Shown here in pieces: positions 28,536-36,486 of a stretch of 64,000 nt of DNA (positions are counted from its first letter, which is position 1; every line of letters starts with the position of its first letter). The notes under the pieces are model-generated. The model saw only the letters and a list, made by a program, of their open reading frames with translations. It did not search any database and had not been told where the DNA came from. A program made the position numbers and the translations under genes. This stretch comes from Nocardia thailandica NBRC 100428 (GTDB lineage: Bacteria > Actinomycetota > Actinomycetes > Mycobacteriales > Mycobacteriaceae), in the NCBI RefSeq assembly GCF_000308795.1, contig NZ_BAGK01000091.1, forward strand, positions 1-64,000. The letters run 5' to 3'.

Positions 28536-31271
28536 GTGAGTTCACCGACGAGTGTCCAGGCATCGACAACGACCACCTCCGGCGCCGACGGCGCCCGGCC
28601 CACGCTGCTGCTCCTGGACGGGCACTCGCTGGCCTACCGCGCGTTCTTCGCGCTGCCCGCGGAGAACTTCAAGACGGTGACCGGCCAGACCACCAACGCC
28701 GTCTACGGCTTCACCTCGATGCTGATCAACCTGCTGCGCGACGAGCAGCCCAGCCATGTCGCGGCCGCGTTCGACGTCTCCCGCAAGACCTTCCGCACCG
28801 AGGCGTACCCCGAGTACAAGGCCAATCGCAGCGCGACCCCGGACGAGTTCCGCGGCCAGGTCGAACTCACCAAGGACGTCCTCGGCGCGCTCGGTATCCC
28901 GGTGATGGCCATCGAGGGCTACGAGGCCGACGACCTCATCGCCACCATCACCACCCAGGCCAGGGCCCAGGGCTACCGGGTGCTCATCGTCACCGGCGAC
29001 CGCGACGCCATCCAGCTGGTCGACGACGACGTCACGGTGCTCTACCCGCGCAAGGGTGTCTCGGACCTGACCCGGTTCACCCCCGCCGCCGTCGAGGAGA
29101 AGTACGGGCTGACCCCGGCCCAGTACCCCGACTACGCGGCCCTGCGCGGCGACCCGAGCGACAACCTGCCCGGCATCCCCGGCGTCGGGGAGAAGACCGC
29201 GGCCAAGTGGATCCGCGAGTACGGCGACCTGGCCACGCTCGTCGACAAGGTCGACACGGTCAAGGGCAAGGTGGGTGACGCGTTGCGCGCCAACCTGTCC
29301 GGCGTCGTGCTGAACCGTCAGCTCACCGAGATGGTGCGCGACGTTCCGCTGCCCTACACCCCCGACCAGCTGGCCAAGGCGCCCTGGGACCGGGAGAAGA
29401 TCCACCAGCTCTTCGACGACCTCGAGTTCCGGGTCCTGCGCGACCGGTTGTTCGACACCCTGGGCTCGGCCGAGCCCGAGGCCGAGTCCGGGTTCGAGAT
29501 CAGCGGGGCCGCCCTGGAGGTCGGCGCGGTCGCGGACTGGCTGGCCGAGCACGCGAAAGCCGGTGTGCGCCACGGCGTCTCGATCGTCGGCAACGGCACG
29601 CCCGCGCACGGCGACGTGCGCGCGCTGGCGATCGCCGCCGGCGACGGCGAGAGCGGCTACATCGACGTCACCGTGCTGACCCCCGGAGACGAAGCGGCGC
29701 TGGGCGACTGGCTGGCCGACCCGGCGGTGCCCAAGGCGGTGCACGAGGCCAAGGCCGCCCGGCACGCGCTGCGCGGGCGCGGCTGGGCACTGGGCGGACT
29801 GAGCAGCGACACCGCGCTCGCCGCCTACCTGGTACGCCCGGGTCAGCGCAGCTTCAACCTCGACGACCTGTCGCTGCGCTACCTCAAGCGCGAACTGCGC
29901 GCCGAGTCGACCGGGGAGACCCAGCTCTCGCTCCTGGACGACGAGGACACCGTCGCCGCCGAGACGGCCCGCGACGAGATGCTGCGCGCCCGCGCCGTCA
30001 CCGACCTGGCCGACGCCCTGGACACCGAGCTGGCCGCCATCGAGTCCACCGCGCTGCTGGACGAGATGGAACTGCCCCTGCTCGACGTGCTCACCACCCT
30101 CGAGGACGCGGGCATCGCCGTCGACGTCGCGCAGCTGGAGGCCCTGCAGCGCCAGTTCGCCGACCGGGTCGCCGAGGCCGCCGAGGCCGCGTACGGCGTG
30201 ATCGGCAAGCAGATCAACCTCGGCTCGCCCAAGCAGCTGCAGGTGGTGCTGTTCGACGAGCTCGACATGCCCAAGACCAAGCGGACCAAGACCGGGTACA
30301 CCACCGACGCCGACGCGCTGGAATCGCTGTTCGAGAAGACCGGCCACCCGTTCCTGGAGCACCTCCTCGCGCACCGCGACGCCACCCGGCTCAAGGTCAC
30401 CGTCGACGGCCTGCTCAAGGCGGTGGCCGACGACGGCCGCATCCACACCACCTTCAACCAGACCATCGCCGCGACCGGGCGGCTCTCGTCCACCGAGCCG
30501 AACCTGCAGAACATCCCCATCCGCACCGACACGGGCCGCCAGATCCGCGACACCTTCGTCGTCGGCCCGGGCTACGCCGAGCTGATGACCGCCGACTACA
30601 GCCAGATCGAGATGCGCATCATGGCGCACCTGTCCGGCGACGCGGGCCTGATCGAGGCGTTCAACTCCGGCGAGGACCTGCACACCTTCGTCGCCTCCAA
30701 GGCCTTCGACATCCCGCTCACCGAGGTCACCCCGGAGATGCGGCGCCGGATCAAGGCCATGTCCTACGGCCTGGCCTACGGGCTGAGCTCCTACGGCCTG
30801 TCCGCGCAGCTGCGGATCAGCACGGCCGAGGCCAAGGAACAGATGGACGTCTACTTCGACCGGTTCGGCGGCATCCGTGACTACCTGGCCGACGTCGTGG
30901 ACCAGGCCCGCAAGGTCGGCTACACCCAGACCCTGTTCGGCCGCCGCCGTTACCTGCCCGACCTGGACTCCAGCAACCGCCAGCGCCGCGAGGCCGCCGA
31001 GCGGATGGCGCTCAACGCCCCGATCCAGGGCACCGCCGCCGACATCATCAAGGTCGCGATGATCAACGTGCAGAACGCGATCCAGGCCGCGGGCCTGCGT
31101 TCGCGCATGCTGCTGCAGATCCACGACGAACTCGTGCTCGAGGTCGCCGAGGGGGAGCGCGAGCGGCTCGAGGCGCTGGTCCGCGAGGAGATGGCCTCGG
31201 CCATCGAACTGTCGGTGCCGCTGGATGTCTCGGTCGGCACCGGCCGCAGCTGGGACGCCGCCGCGCACTAG
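28536..31271 (+). CDS. polA: DNA polymerase I
   Basis: A 911-residue repair and Okazaki-fragment polymerase. Domains in order are a 5'-3' exonuclease (about 25-310, starting LLLLDGHSLAYRAFF), an inactive 3'-5' exonuclease region (about 330-500) that lacks the acidic catalytic motifs, as in mycobacteria, and the polymerase (about 530-911). The polymerase has motif A ADYSQIEMR, motif B RRIKAMSYGLAYG and motif C QIHDELVLEV. The GTG at 28536 follows a -10 at leaderless spacing. rpsA follows polA directly in M. tuberculosis; here about 13 kb intervene. Confidence 0.96.
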   Translation: MSSPTSVQASTTTTSGADGARPTLLLLDGHSLAYRAFFALPAENFKTVTGQTTNAVYGFTSMLINLLRDEQPSHVAAAFDVSRKTFRTEAYPEYKANRSATPDEFRGQVELTKDVLGALGIPVMAIEGYEADDLIATITTQARAQGYRVLIVTGDRDAIQLVDDDVTVLYPRKGVSDLTRFTPAAVEEKYGLTPAQYPDYAALRGDPSDNLPGIPGVGEKTAAKWIREYGDLATLVDKVDTVKGKVGDALRANLSGVVLNRQLTEMVRDVPLPYTPDQLAKAPWDREKIHQLFDDLEFRVLRDRLFDTLGSAEPEAESGFEISGAALEVGAVADWLAEHAKAGVRHGVSIVGNGTPAHGDVRALAIAAGDGESGYIDVTVLTPGDEAALGDWLADPAVPKAVHEAKAARHALRGRGWALGGLSSDTALAAYLVRPGQRSFNLDDLSLRYLKRELRAESTGETQLSLLDDEDTVAAETARDEMLRARAVTDLADALDTELAAIESTALLDEMELPLLDVLTTLEDAGIAVDVAQLEALQRQFADRVAEAAEAAYGVIGKQINLGSPKQLQVVLFDELDMPKTKRTKTGYTTDADALESLFEKTGHPFLEHLLAHRDATRLKVTVDGLLKAVADDGRIHTTFNQTIAATGRLSSTEPNLQNIPIRTDTGRQIRDTFVVGPGYAELMTADYSQIEMRIMAHLSGDAGLIEAFNSGEDLHTFVASKAFDIPLTEVTPEMRRRIKAMSYGLAYGLSSYGLSAQLRISTAEAKEQMDVYFDRFGGIRDYLADVVDQARKVGYTQTLFGRRRYLPDLDSSNRQRREAAERMALNAPIQGTAADIIKVAMINVQNAIQAAGLRSRMLLQIHDELVLEVAEGERERLEALVREEMASAIELSVPLDVSVGTGRSWDAAAH

Positions 31272-31371
31272 TGACCGCCTCGTGACCCGAGTCCGCCGCG
31301 GGAGTCGTTGCCGCGGCGGACAATCGAACGACCGCCGGGCCGGCCGCCCGGCCCGGACGATCGGGGGAACG

Positions 31372-31713
31372 ATGACCGCGGTGGAACCCAGGGCCCGTGC
31401 CGAGTTCGCGCGCCGCCTCGACGCGCTCTACCGGTGCGCCGGGCGACCCACCCTGGAAGGGGTCGCGGCCGCCGCGCGCGAACGCACCAGAGCGGCGCGA
31501 TGCCGCCACGACCACGGCGCGGTCCGGTTGCAGCGCATCAGCGACTGGCGGCGCGGGGTGTGCGTGCCCGCGCGGTTCGAGACCTTCCTGCCGGTGCTGC
31601 TCACGCTGATCGACCGGGCGCGCGCCTGCGGGCAGCCGGTGCCCGCCGAGCTGACCGATCTCGCGGCCTGGCGCCGGGTCTGGCAGGACACCGGCGCCCG
31701 GGCGACGACCTGA
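31372..31713 (+). CDS. Solitary HTH-like domain protein (resembles the N-terminus of actinobacterial WD40/NACHT-type proteins)
   Basis: A 113-residue, Arg-rich, all-helical protein. The pattern EFARRLDAL, then LEGVAAAARERT, LQRISDWRRGVCVPARFETFLPVLLTLI and AWRRVW is what I know from the N-terminal domain of large actinobacterial WD40-repeat or NACHT/STAND proteins. Here nothing follows: the stop at 31711-31713 abuts the end of the opposing glbN. So it is either a truncated remnant or a stand-alone domain protein. ATG at 31372 with GGGGGAA upstream. The family link is from memory and should be treated as a hypothesis. Confidence 0.6.
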   Translation: MTAVEPRARAEFARRLDALYRCAGRPTLEGVAAAARERTRAARCRHDHGAVRLQRISDWRRGVCVPARFETFLPVLLTLIDRARACGQPVPAELTDLAAWRRVWQDTGARATT

Positions 31714-32073
31714 TCAGTCCGTCTCGACGATCTCCCCCGACAGCGGCGCCAGCGCGTCGAGCACCTCGCCCGCGGTCGCGGCCGGGATCCCGGCCGCGTG
31801 CAGCGCGTCGGCCAGGTGCGCGGCCACCCGCTCGAAATCGGCCCGGGTGATGGACAATCCGGCGTGCGCGGCGCGCAGCGGCTCGCCCGCGTACACCTCG
31901 GGGCCGCCCAGGGCCTGCCCGAGGAACCGCACCTGCGCCTCGACGAGCCGGTTCGGGTTCGCGGCGGAGAAGTAGTCGGCCAGCAGGGGATCGGTGAACA
32001 GCCGGCGGTAGTGGTCGGTGACGAGCCGGTGCAGGGTGTCGTGGCCGCCGAGGCGGTCGTAGATGCTGGACAT
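31714..32073 (-). CDS. glbN: Group I truncated haemoglobin
   Basis: A 119-residue two-over-two globin. It shows the family opening SIYDRLGG, a B10-type tyrosine at Tyr22 (DHYRRLFTDP), AQVRFLGQALGG and proximal His70 (LRAAHAGL). The sequence is closer to M. tuberculosis GlbN (group I, nitric-oxide dioxygenation) than to GlbO. It lacks the N-terminal pre-A extension. The ATG at 32073 has GGGGAG upstream. Its stop directly abuts the stop of the small HTH-like gene, so the two converge. Confidence 0.9.
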   Translation of the reverse strand: MSSIYDRLGGHDTLHRLVTDHYRRLFTDPLLADYFSAANPNRLVEAQVRFLGQALGGPEVYAGEPLRAAHAGLSITRADFERVAAHLADALHAAGIPAATAGEVLDALAPLSGEIVETD

Positions 32074-32276
32074 GGCGGCTCCCCGGGTCCGGCGGGCCCG
32101 TCGCGGCCCGTGGACGCCTCACCGTAGGACGGGCCGCGGGCGGTGTCACCGGGGCCAACGGCGGTGCGGGACGATCGCGCAGTTCGGCCGGTCGGCGCGG
32201 ATTTTCCGGACCGGAAACCGGGGCGCGCGGGCCGCGCGACCCGCGCCGGGTGCCGCGCTGTGGCAGCATCACAACG

Positions 32277-33047
32277 ATGACCGACGAGGTGCTGCCCGAC
32301 CCGCTGCCCCCCTGCCCGGACCTCGACCGCGCGTTCGCGGTGTCCTGGCCGGTCCGTCTGGGCGACACCGACGCCGAGGACCGGCTGCGCCTGGACGCGG
32401 CCGCCCGCTATCTGCAGGACATCGGGTTCGAGCACCTCGGCGCCGTCGAGGACGGCGACACCCATCAGGGCTGGATCGTGCGGCGCACGGTCATCGACGT
32501 CTACGAGCCGCTGACCTTCGGCGACCGGGCGCACCTGCGGCGCTGGCCCGCGGCCCTGTCCAACCGCTGGTGCGACATGCGCATCCGGGTGACGGGGGAA
32601 CGCGGCGGCCGTCTCGAGGCGCAGGCCTTCCTCATCCACGTCGACCCGGTCGCGGGCCGCCCGGCGCGGATGAGCGACCGGTTCATGGCCCCCATGCTCG
32701 CCGCGACCACCGAGCACCGGCTGCGATGGAAGGCGGCGCTGACCCCGCTGACCACCCTCGACGCCGAGCTCACCGCGTTCCCGCTGCGGGTCAGCGACGT
32801 CGACCGGCTGGGACACGTGAACAACGCCGTGTACTGGATCGCGGTGGAGGAGGCGCTGGCCGCGCACCCGGAGTGGCACGCCACGCCGTATCGCGCCGTC
32901 GTCGAGCACGTCGGCCCGGTCATGGCCGCGGACAAGGTGACCGTGCGCACCGTGGTGGGGGAGCGGTCGCTGCGGTTGCAGCTCGAGGTGGACGGCGAGC
33001 CGAGGGCGCTGGCCGAGGTGCGGCCGCTGTCCGCTCCGTCACAGTAA
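32277..33047 (+). CDS. Acyl-ACP thioesterase family protein
   Basis: A 256-residue double hot-dog protein resembling bacterial acyl-ACP thioesterases. The first hot-dog (about 15-130) contains GDTDAEDRLRLDAAARYLQD. The second (about 150-250) contains VSDVDRLGHVNNAVYW, the typical Asp-Asn-His region. It probably releases fatty acids from acyl carrier protein; chain-length preference cannot be read from the sequence. The ATG at 32277 has CAGCAT seven bases upstream, a weaker leaderless-type signal. It is divergent from glbN. Confidence 0.83.
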   Translation: MTDEVLPDPLPPCPDLDRAFAVSWPVRLGDTDAEDRLRLDAAARYLQDIGFEHLGAVEDGDTHQGWIVRRTVIDVYEPLTFGDRAHLRRWPAALSNRWCDMRIRVTGERGGRLEAQAFLIHVDPVAGRPARMSDRFMAPMLAATTEHRLRWKAALTPLTTLDAELTAFPLRVSDVDRLGHVNNAVYWIAVEEALAAHPEWHATPYRAVVEHVGPVMAADKVTVRTVVGERSLRLQLEVDGEPRALAEVRPLSAPSQ

Positions 33048-33058
33048 CGAAGGGCACA

Positions 33059-33088
33059 GCGGCCGGGCGCGGACCCGCGCCGGGCCGC
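33059..33088. terminator. GC-rich hairpin between convergent genes
   Basis: GCGGCC (33059-33064) and the adjacent GGCGCGG pair with CCGCGCC and GGCCGC (33083-33088), with one mismatch and a very small loop. It lies between the ends of the thioesterase gene and the opposing small membrane-protein gene. Confidence 0.4.
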
Positions 33089-33093
33089 CGGGC

Positions 33094-33432
33094 TCAGGCG
33101 GGGGCGCCGTCGCGGGCGGGCCGGACGACCAGGCGGGCCGCGCCCGCCGACAGGTCGATCTCGTCGCGCGGGGGCGCGCCGTCCGCGAGGTCCTCCCGGT
33201 GCATGAGCGTCGTGCGCCGCTGCTCGAACTCGTGGTGCTTGGCGCCCTGGAAGACGGCCGTGACCTCCTCGAATCCGGCCGCCGCCACGGGCGTGCCCGA
33301 GCGGCCCCTGCTCCAGGGCAGCACCCGGGAACCGGTGAGCCTGCCGAAGGCCACCTCCAGCCCGGCCAGCGCGATCAGCAGCAGCGCCAGCCCGGGGATC
33401 GTCAGGAAGACAAGCAGACCCATGCCGTTCAT
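33094..33432 (-). CDS. Small membrane-anchored protein, DUF6191-like
   Basis: A 112-residue protein with one N-terminal membrane helix (about residues 5-27) and a cytoplasmic, charged region. The segment VLPWSRGRSGTPVAAAGFEE then AVFQGAKHHEFEQRRT resembles the actinobacterial DUF6191 family as I recall it. The function is unknown. The ATG at 33432 lacks a clear Shine-Dalgarno. It is convergent with the thioesterase gene and divergent from the attenuator region. Confidence 0.7.
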   Translation of the reverse strand: MNGMGLLVFLTIPGLALLLIALAGLEVAFGRLTGSRVLPWSRGRSGTPVAAAGFEEVTAVFQGAKHHEFEQRRTTLMHREDLADGAPPRDEIDLSAGAARLVVRPARDGAPA

Positions 33433-33538
33433 CGTAGCGTCGCGTGTCCGACAGCGACCGGTCGTGAGCTGGGCCGATGATACTCACCGGTACGCAAAAC
33501 GGACAGTGCGGGAGGTTGCGATCGCGTGAATTCACCAC

Positions 33539-33544
33539 TATCCT
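33539..33544 (+). promoter_or_regulatory. -10 element of the leader-peptide/LeuA-like transcript
   Basis: TATCCT lies seven bases before the GTG of the leader peptide at 33552, in the same leaderless arrangement as other genes in this window. Confidence 0.55.
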
Positions 33545-33551
33545 CGACCGC

Positions 33552-33671
33552 GTGCCGAATCCTGCCGACCGCCCCGCTACTGCGCTGAGCGCAGTGCGTA
33601 TCGCAGCGCCGATCGCGCTGGGGGCATCGCGGCGACTCCTTCTCGTAGTAACCCGCCGTAGCGGGGTCTGA
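33552..33671 (+). CDS. Leader peptide with Leu-Leu-Leu-Val-Val control region
   Basis: A 39-residue reading frame, GTG 33552 to TGA 33669-33671. Near its end the residues RRLLLVVTRR are encoded by CTC CTT CTC GTA GTA (33636-33650). These include codons unusual in this high-GC genome, as expected for attenuation control codons. The Val-rich ending followed by Thr-Arg resembles the known Corynebacterium ilvB leader peptide (RLVVVTARR). It has no Shine-Dalgarno; TATCCT sits seven bases upstream. The last codons form one arm of the attenuator hairpin series, and the gene it controls starts at 33765. A shorter leader from GTG 33594 is possible. Confidence 0.7.
   Translation: MPNPADRPATALSAVRIAAPIALGASRRLLLVVTRRSGV
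33579..33595. repeat. 17-bp palindrome inside the leader frame
   Basis: ACTGCGCT-G-AGCGCAGT has perfect 8-bp arms around one base. In RNA it could form a pausing hairpin upstream of the control codons; as DNA it could be a protein site. Confidence 0.45.
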
Positions 33672-33716
33672 TTCGGACCGGCCCCCTCGCTGCGGGCTGT
33701 TTCTCATTGTTCTGCT
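33652..33716 (+). promoter_or_regulatory. Ribosome-mediated attenuator (competing hairpins and terminator)
   Basis: Four segments can pair in alternative ways. Segment 1 CCCGC (33652-33656) pairs with segment 2 GCGGG (33661-33665). Segment 2, extended as AGCGGGG (33660-33666), pairs with segment 3 CCCCTCGCT (33683-33691) with one bulge, an antiterminator. Segment 3 GCCCCC (33681-33686) pairs with segment 4 GCGGGC (33692-33697), a terminator followed by a T-rich tract to 33716. A ribosome stalled on the Leu/Val codons at 33636-33650 would mask segment 1 and free segment 2 for the antiterminator. This is read from pairing only; no folding energies were computed. Confidence 0.68.
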
Positions 33717-33764
33717 GGTCCCCATCCTCTGACGAAGACTCTCTTCGGGAAGACCTCACCTGCA

Positions 33765-34187
33765 ATGACACTGCTGACACTGGATCCTGCCTTCTTCGCC
33801 GCCGCCCCCCGGGAGCTGCGCGCCGAATCCGCCGACCTGACCCCGGCCGAGTTCCACGACCGTTACGTCACCCACGACGGGCCGATCACCCTCGGTGACT
33901 GGTCCCACGCCGGGGCCGACTACGCGGCCACGCTGGAATTCAGCGACCACCTGCGCACCGTCGTCGCGACGGGCAGCCCCGTGGCCGCGCTCACCTCGGC
34001 CCTCTACGACGAGGGCTACCCCATCGAGATCCTGCGGTTCCACCAGCGCCACACCGGCGCGGGCACCGCGACCTTCGTCCGCTGTGAATTCAACGGACGT
34101 CGTGGCTGGGCCGCCGCACTCGCCGCCGACAGCGCCGAGTCGACCGTCCGCGCCATGATCGCCGGCGTCAACCTGCTCGCCGCCTGA
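33765..34187 (+). CDS. Free-standing LeuA-type regulatory (leucine-sensing) domain protein
   Basis: A 140-residue protein that matches only the C-terminal part of 2-isopropylmalate synthase. Residues 24-35 (ADLTPAEFHDRY) resemble the hinge subdomain (SxxEMWDxFxxEYL). Residues 50-140 follow the regulatory domain: ATGSPVAALTSALYDEG, IEILRFHQRH, AGTATFVRCEFNGRRGW and STVRAMIAGVN. The catalytic TIM barrel is absent. It may be a remnant of a leuA paralogue, or a separate leucine-binding subunit that acts on LeuA. A weak GGGAAGA precedes the ATG. An attenuator with Leu/Val control codons lies directly upstream, and a bidirectional terminator follows. Confidence 0.82.
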   Translation: MTLLTLDPAFFAAAPRELRAESADLTPAEFHDRYVTHDGPITLGDWSHAGADYAATLEFSDHLRTVVATGSPVAALTSALYDEGYPIEILRFHQRHTGAGTATFVRCEFNGRRGWAAALAADSAESTVRAMIAGVNLLAA

Positions 34188-34199
34188 TCCTCCTACGCG

Positions 34200-34233
34200 A
34201 AGGGCCCGCTCACCGGAAGGTGAACGGGCCCTT
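34200..34233. terminator. Bidirectional terminator, LeuA-like gene and thioredoxin
   Basis: A 15-bp stem with one mismatch (34200-34214 with 34219-34233, arm AAGGGCCCGCTCACC) and a GGAA loop. A-rich and T-rich flanks make it usable from both sides. Confidence 0.8.
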
Positions 34234-34300
34234 GTGCTTCCGCGCCGCACGGGGCGCTCGGATCATTCCGAATCATCCGAGCCATGCGAGTCATGCGGAG

Positions 34301-34681
34301 TCACTCCGAGGCGGGCTGGCCCGCCTGCTGCTCGGCCAGCTGCTTGCGCACCTCGTCCATGTCGAGGGCCTTGACCTGGGTGACCAGATCCTCGAGCGCG
34401 GCCGGTGGCAGCGCGCCGGGCTGCGCGAAGACCAGCACGCCCTCGCGGAAGGCCATGATGGTCGGGATGGAGCGGATGTTGGCGGCCGCGGCCAGGCCCT
34501 GCTCGGCCTCCGTGTCCACCTTGCCGTGCACCACGTCGGGGTGCTTGTCCGCCGAGGCTTCGAAGGTCGGGGCGAAGCTGCGGCACGGGCCGCACCACGA
34601 AGCCCAGAAGTCGACCAGAACCACATCGTTCCCGGTGACTACCTCGTCGAAGTTCTGCTGGGTCAGCGTCTGGGTGGCCAT
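34301..34681 (-). CDS. Thioredoxin
   Basis: A 126-residue thioredoxin. The redox site is WCGPC at residues 29-33 (FWASWCGPCR), and the cis-proline is in SIPTIM. A C-terminal extension of about 18 residues (MDEVRKQLAEQQAGQPASE) is charged and probably flexible. It resembles an extra actinobacterial thioredoxin rather than the trxB-linked one, since no thioredoxin reductase gene is nearby. The ATG at 34681 gives the normal N-terminus. Confidence 0.92.
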   Translation of the reverse strand: MATQTLTQQNFDEVVTGNDVVLVDFWASWCGPCRSFAPTFEASADKHPDVVHGKVDTEAEQGLAAAANIRSIPTIMAFREGVLVFAQPGALPPAALEDLVTQVKALDMDEVRKQLAEQQAGQPASE

Positions 34682-34734
34682 GACGTCCTCTCGAATAAGT
34701 CGGTCTCGTCGTCTGGTAACGCCGATACGTCCCT

Positions 34735-35247
34735 CTATCTTCCCCCGATGAGGATCCGCTCGGTCCGGGTGTCGCCGTCCCAGCGGCGTATACCCACCAC
34801 AGTGCCGGGAAAATCGCGCTCGCGGGCCACGGCGTGTACGGCCGCCCCGAGCTGTTCCGGCGTCACCCGGCGCGCCAGGGTCACATGCGGCGTCCAGGAA
34901 TCCGGGGCGGTGTTCTCGACCAGGCCCGGGCACTCCGCCACGATGTCGTGCACCGCGCGCTGCAACGCCAGCAGCCCCGCCGAGGGCACGACCGCACGCA
35001 CCAGGATCGGGCGGTGCGCGCCGAACAGCAGCAGCCCGCCGATCCGGACGGGCAGCGGGGCGACGTCGAGGCCGGCCAGCGCCGGGTCCAGCGCGGACGG
35101 GATCCGCGCGGCCACCGCGACGGTGATGTGCGGGCGGTGCGTGGCGGTGCCCGGCCTGCCGACCCCCGCCGCCGCCAGCGCGCGCCACTGACCGCGGACC
35201 CACGCCTCGGTCTCTTGGTCGACCAGCAGTTCCACCGACTGCGCCAC
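34735..35247 (-). CDS. 2'-5' RNA ligase family protein (2H phosphoesterase)
   Basis: A 170-residue protein with the two histidine motifs of the 2H superfamily: HITV near residue 42 and HVTL near residue 120, about 75 residues apart. Members open 2',3'-cyclic phosphates or join 2'-5' RNA ends; the cellular substrate in actinobacteria is not known. The GTG at 35247 is preceded by TAGATT seven bases away, which supports it over longer upstream frames. It may share the direction of the thioredoxin gene but probably has its own promoter. Confidence 0.82.
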   Translation of the reverse strand: MAQSVELLVDQETEAWVRGQWRALAAAGVGRPGTATHRPHITVAVAARIPSALDPALAGLDVAPLPVRIGGLLLFGAHRPILVRAVVPSAGLLALQRAVHDIVAECPGLVENTAPDSWTPHVTLARRVTPEQLGAAVHAVARERDFPGTVVGIRRWDGDTRTERILIGGR

Positions 35248-35254
35248 ACGGGCG

Positions 35255-35260
35255 AATCTA
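35255..35260 (-). promoter_or_regulatory. -10 element of the 2H phosphoesterase gene
   Basis: TAGATT on the minus strand lies seven bases before the GTG at 35247, in the leaderless arrangement. Confidence 0.5.
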
Positions 35261-35326
35261 CCGGCGGACGGCGTGTCCGCGGGGGCGGGCGGACCGATCG
35301 GCGCGGCCGCGCGCGAGGATGATGCG

Positions 35327-36394
35327 GTGAACGGTGTGCGGCTGGGTGTGATCGACGGTGACGGAATCGGCCCCGAGGTGGTGGCCGCGACCAGGGCGGT
35401 GGTGGACGAGGCGGTCGCGGCGGCGGGCCTGGCGCCGGTGGACTGGGTGCCGCTGCTGATGGGGCATGCCGCCATCGAGGAGTTCGGCGACCCGCTGCCC
35501 GAGCAGACCCGCGCGGGGCTCGCCGCCGTCGACGGCTGGATCCTCGGCCCGCACGACAACGCCTCCTATCCCGAGCATCTGCGCGTCGCCCCGGGCGGCG
35601 CCATCCGCAAGCACTTCGGGCTCTACGCCAACATCCGTCCGGCCAGGGCGTTCCCGGGTGTGCGGGCCACCGCGCCGGGCATCGACCTGGTGATCGTGCG
35701 GGAGAACAGCGAGGGCTTCTACGCCGACCGCAACATGTTCGCCGGCTCGGGGGAGTTCCGGCCGACCGAGGACGTCGCCATGGCCGTCGCGCTGATCACC
35801 CGTCAGGCGTGCGAGCGCATCGCCCACCAGGCGCTGCGGCTGGCCCGGGGCAGGCGCAAGCGGGTCACCGTGGTGCACAAGGCCAACGTGCTGCCGATGA
35901 CCACCGGCCTGTTCCGCGACGTCTGCTACGCGGTCGCCGCGGACTACCCCGACGTGCGCGTGGACGACGAGCACGTCGACGCCGTCGCCGCGCACCTGGT
36001 GCGCGACCCCGACGACTACGACGTGCTGGTCACCGAGAACCTCTTCGGCGACATCCTGTCCGATCTGGCCGCCGAGCTCAGTGGCTCGCTCGGGCTGGCC
36101 CCGTCGATCAACTGCTCCGACACCGTGGCCATGGCCCAGGCCGTCCACGGCGCCGCGCCCGACATCGCCGGGCGCAACCGCGCCAACCCGGTGGCGCTGC
36201 AGGCCTCGGCGGCGATGCTGCTGCGCTGGCTCGGCGCCCGCCGCGGCGACCACGGGCTGACCGAGGCCGCCGACCGCATCGATCGGGCGCTGGCCGCCAC
36301 CCTGGCGGCCGGGGTCGCGACCGCGGACCTGGGCGGCCTCGCCTCGACCTCCGAGTTCACCGAACAGGTCCGCGCCCGCGTGCACCGCCGCTGA
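35327..36394 (+). CDS. Isocitrate/isopropylmalate-type beta-decarboxylating dehydrogenase
   Basis: A 355-residue NAD(P)-dependent 2-hydroxyacid oxidative decarboxylase. It has DGDGIGPEV at the N-terminus, IRKHFGLYANIRPAR with the substrate arginines, RENSEGFY, the catalytic Lys in VVHKANVLP, and TENLFGDILSD with metal-binding aspartates. The divergent loops do not clearly match LeuB, and the usual leu genes are absent nearby. Homoisocitrate, tartrate/malate and isopropylmalate are all possible substrates. The GTG at 35327, with GAGGAT six bases upstream, is chosen over 35273, whose extension is low-complexity. Confidence 0.8.
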   Translation: MNGVRLGVIDGDGIGPEVVAATRAVVDEAVAAAGLAPVDWVPLLMGHAAIEEFGDPLPEQTRAGLAAVDGWILGPHDNASYPEHLRVAPGGAIRKHFGLYANIRPARAFPGVRATAPGIDLVIVRENSEGFYADRNMFAGSGEFRPTEDVAMAVALITRQACERIAHQALRLARGRRKRVTVVHKANVLPMTTGLFRDVCYAVAADYPDVRVDDEHVDAVAAHLVRDPDDYDVLVTENLFGDILSDLAAELSGSLGLAPSINCSDTVAMAQAVHGAAPDIAGRNRANPVALQASAAMLLRWLGARRGDHGLTEAADRIDRALAATLAAGVATADLGGLASTSEFTEQVRARVHRR

Positions 36395-36486
36395 GCGCGG
36401 TTCCGCCCCGGGCCGCCCCTGGTGGTCTAGGGTGCGAGAACACGCAGTTCGCTCGGTGGCCCGCTCGGCGCGGATCGGAGGTTGGT

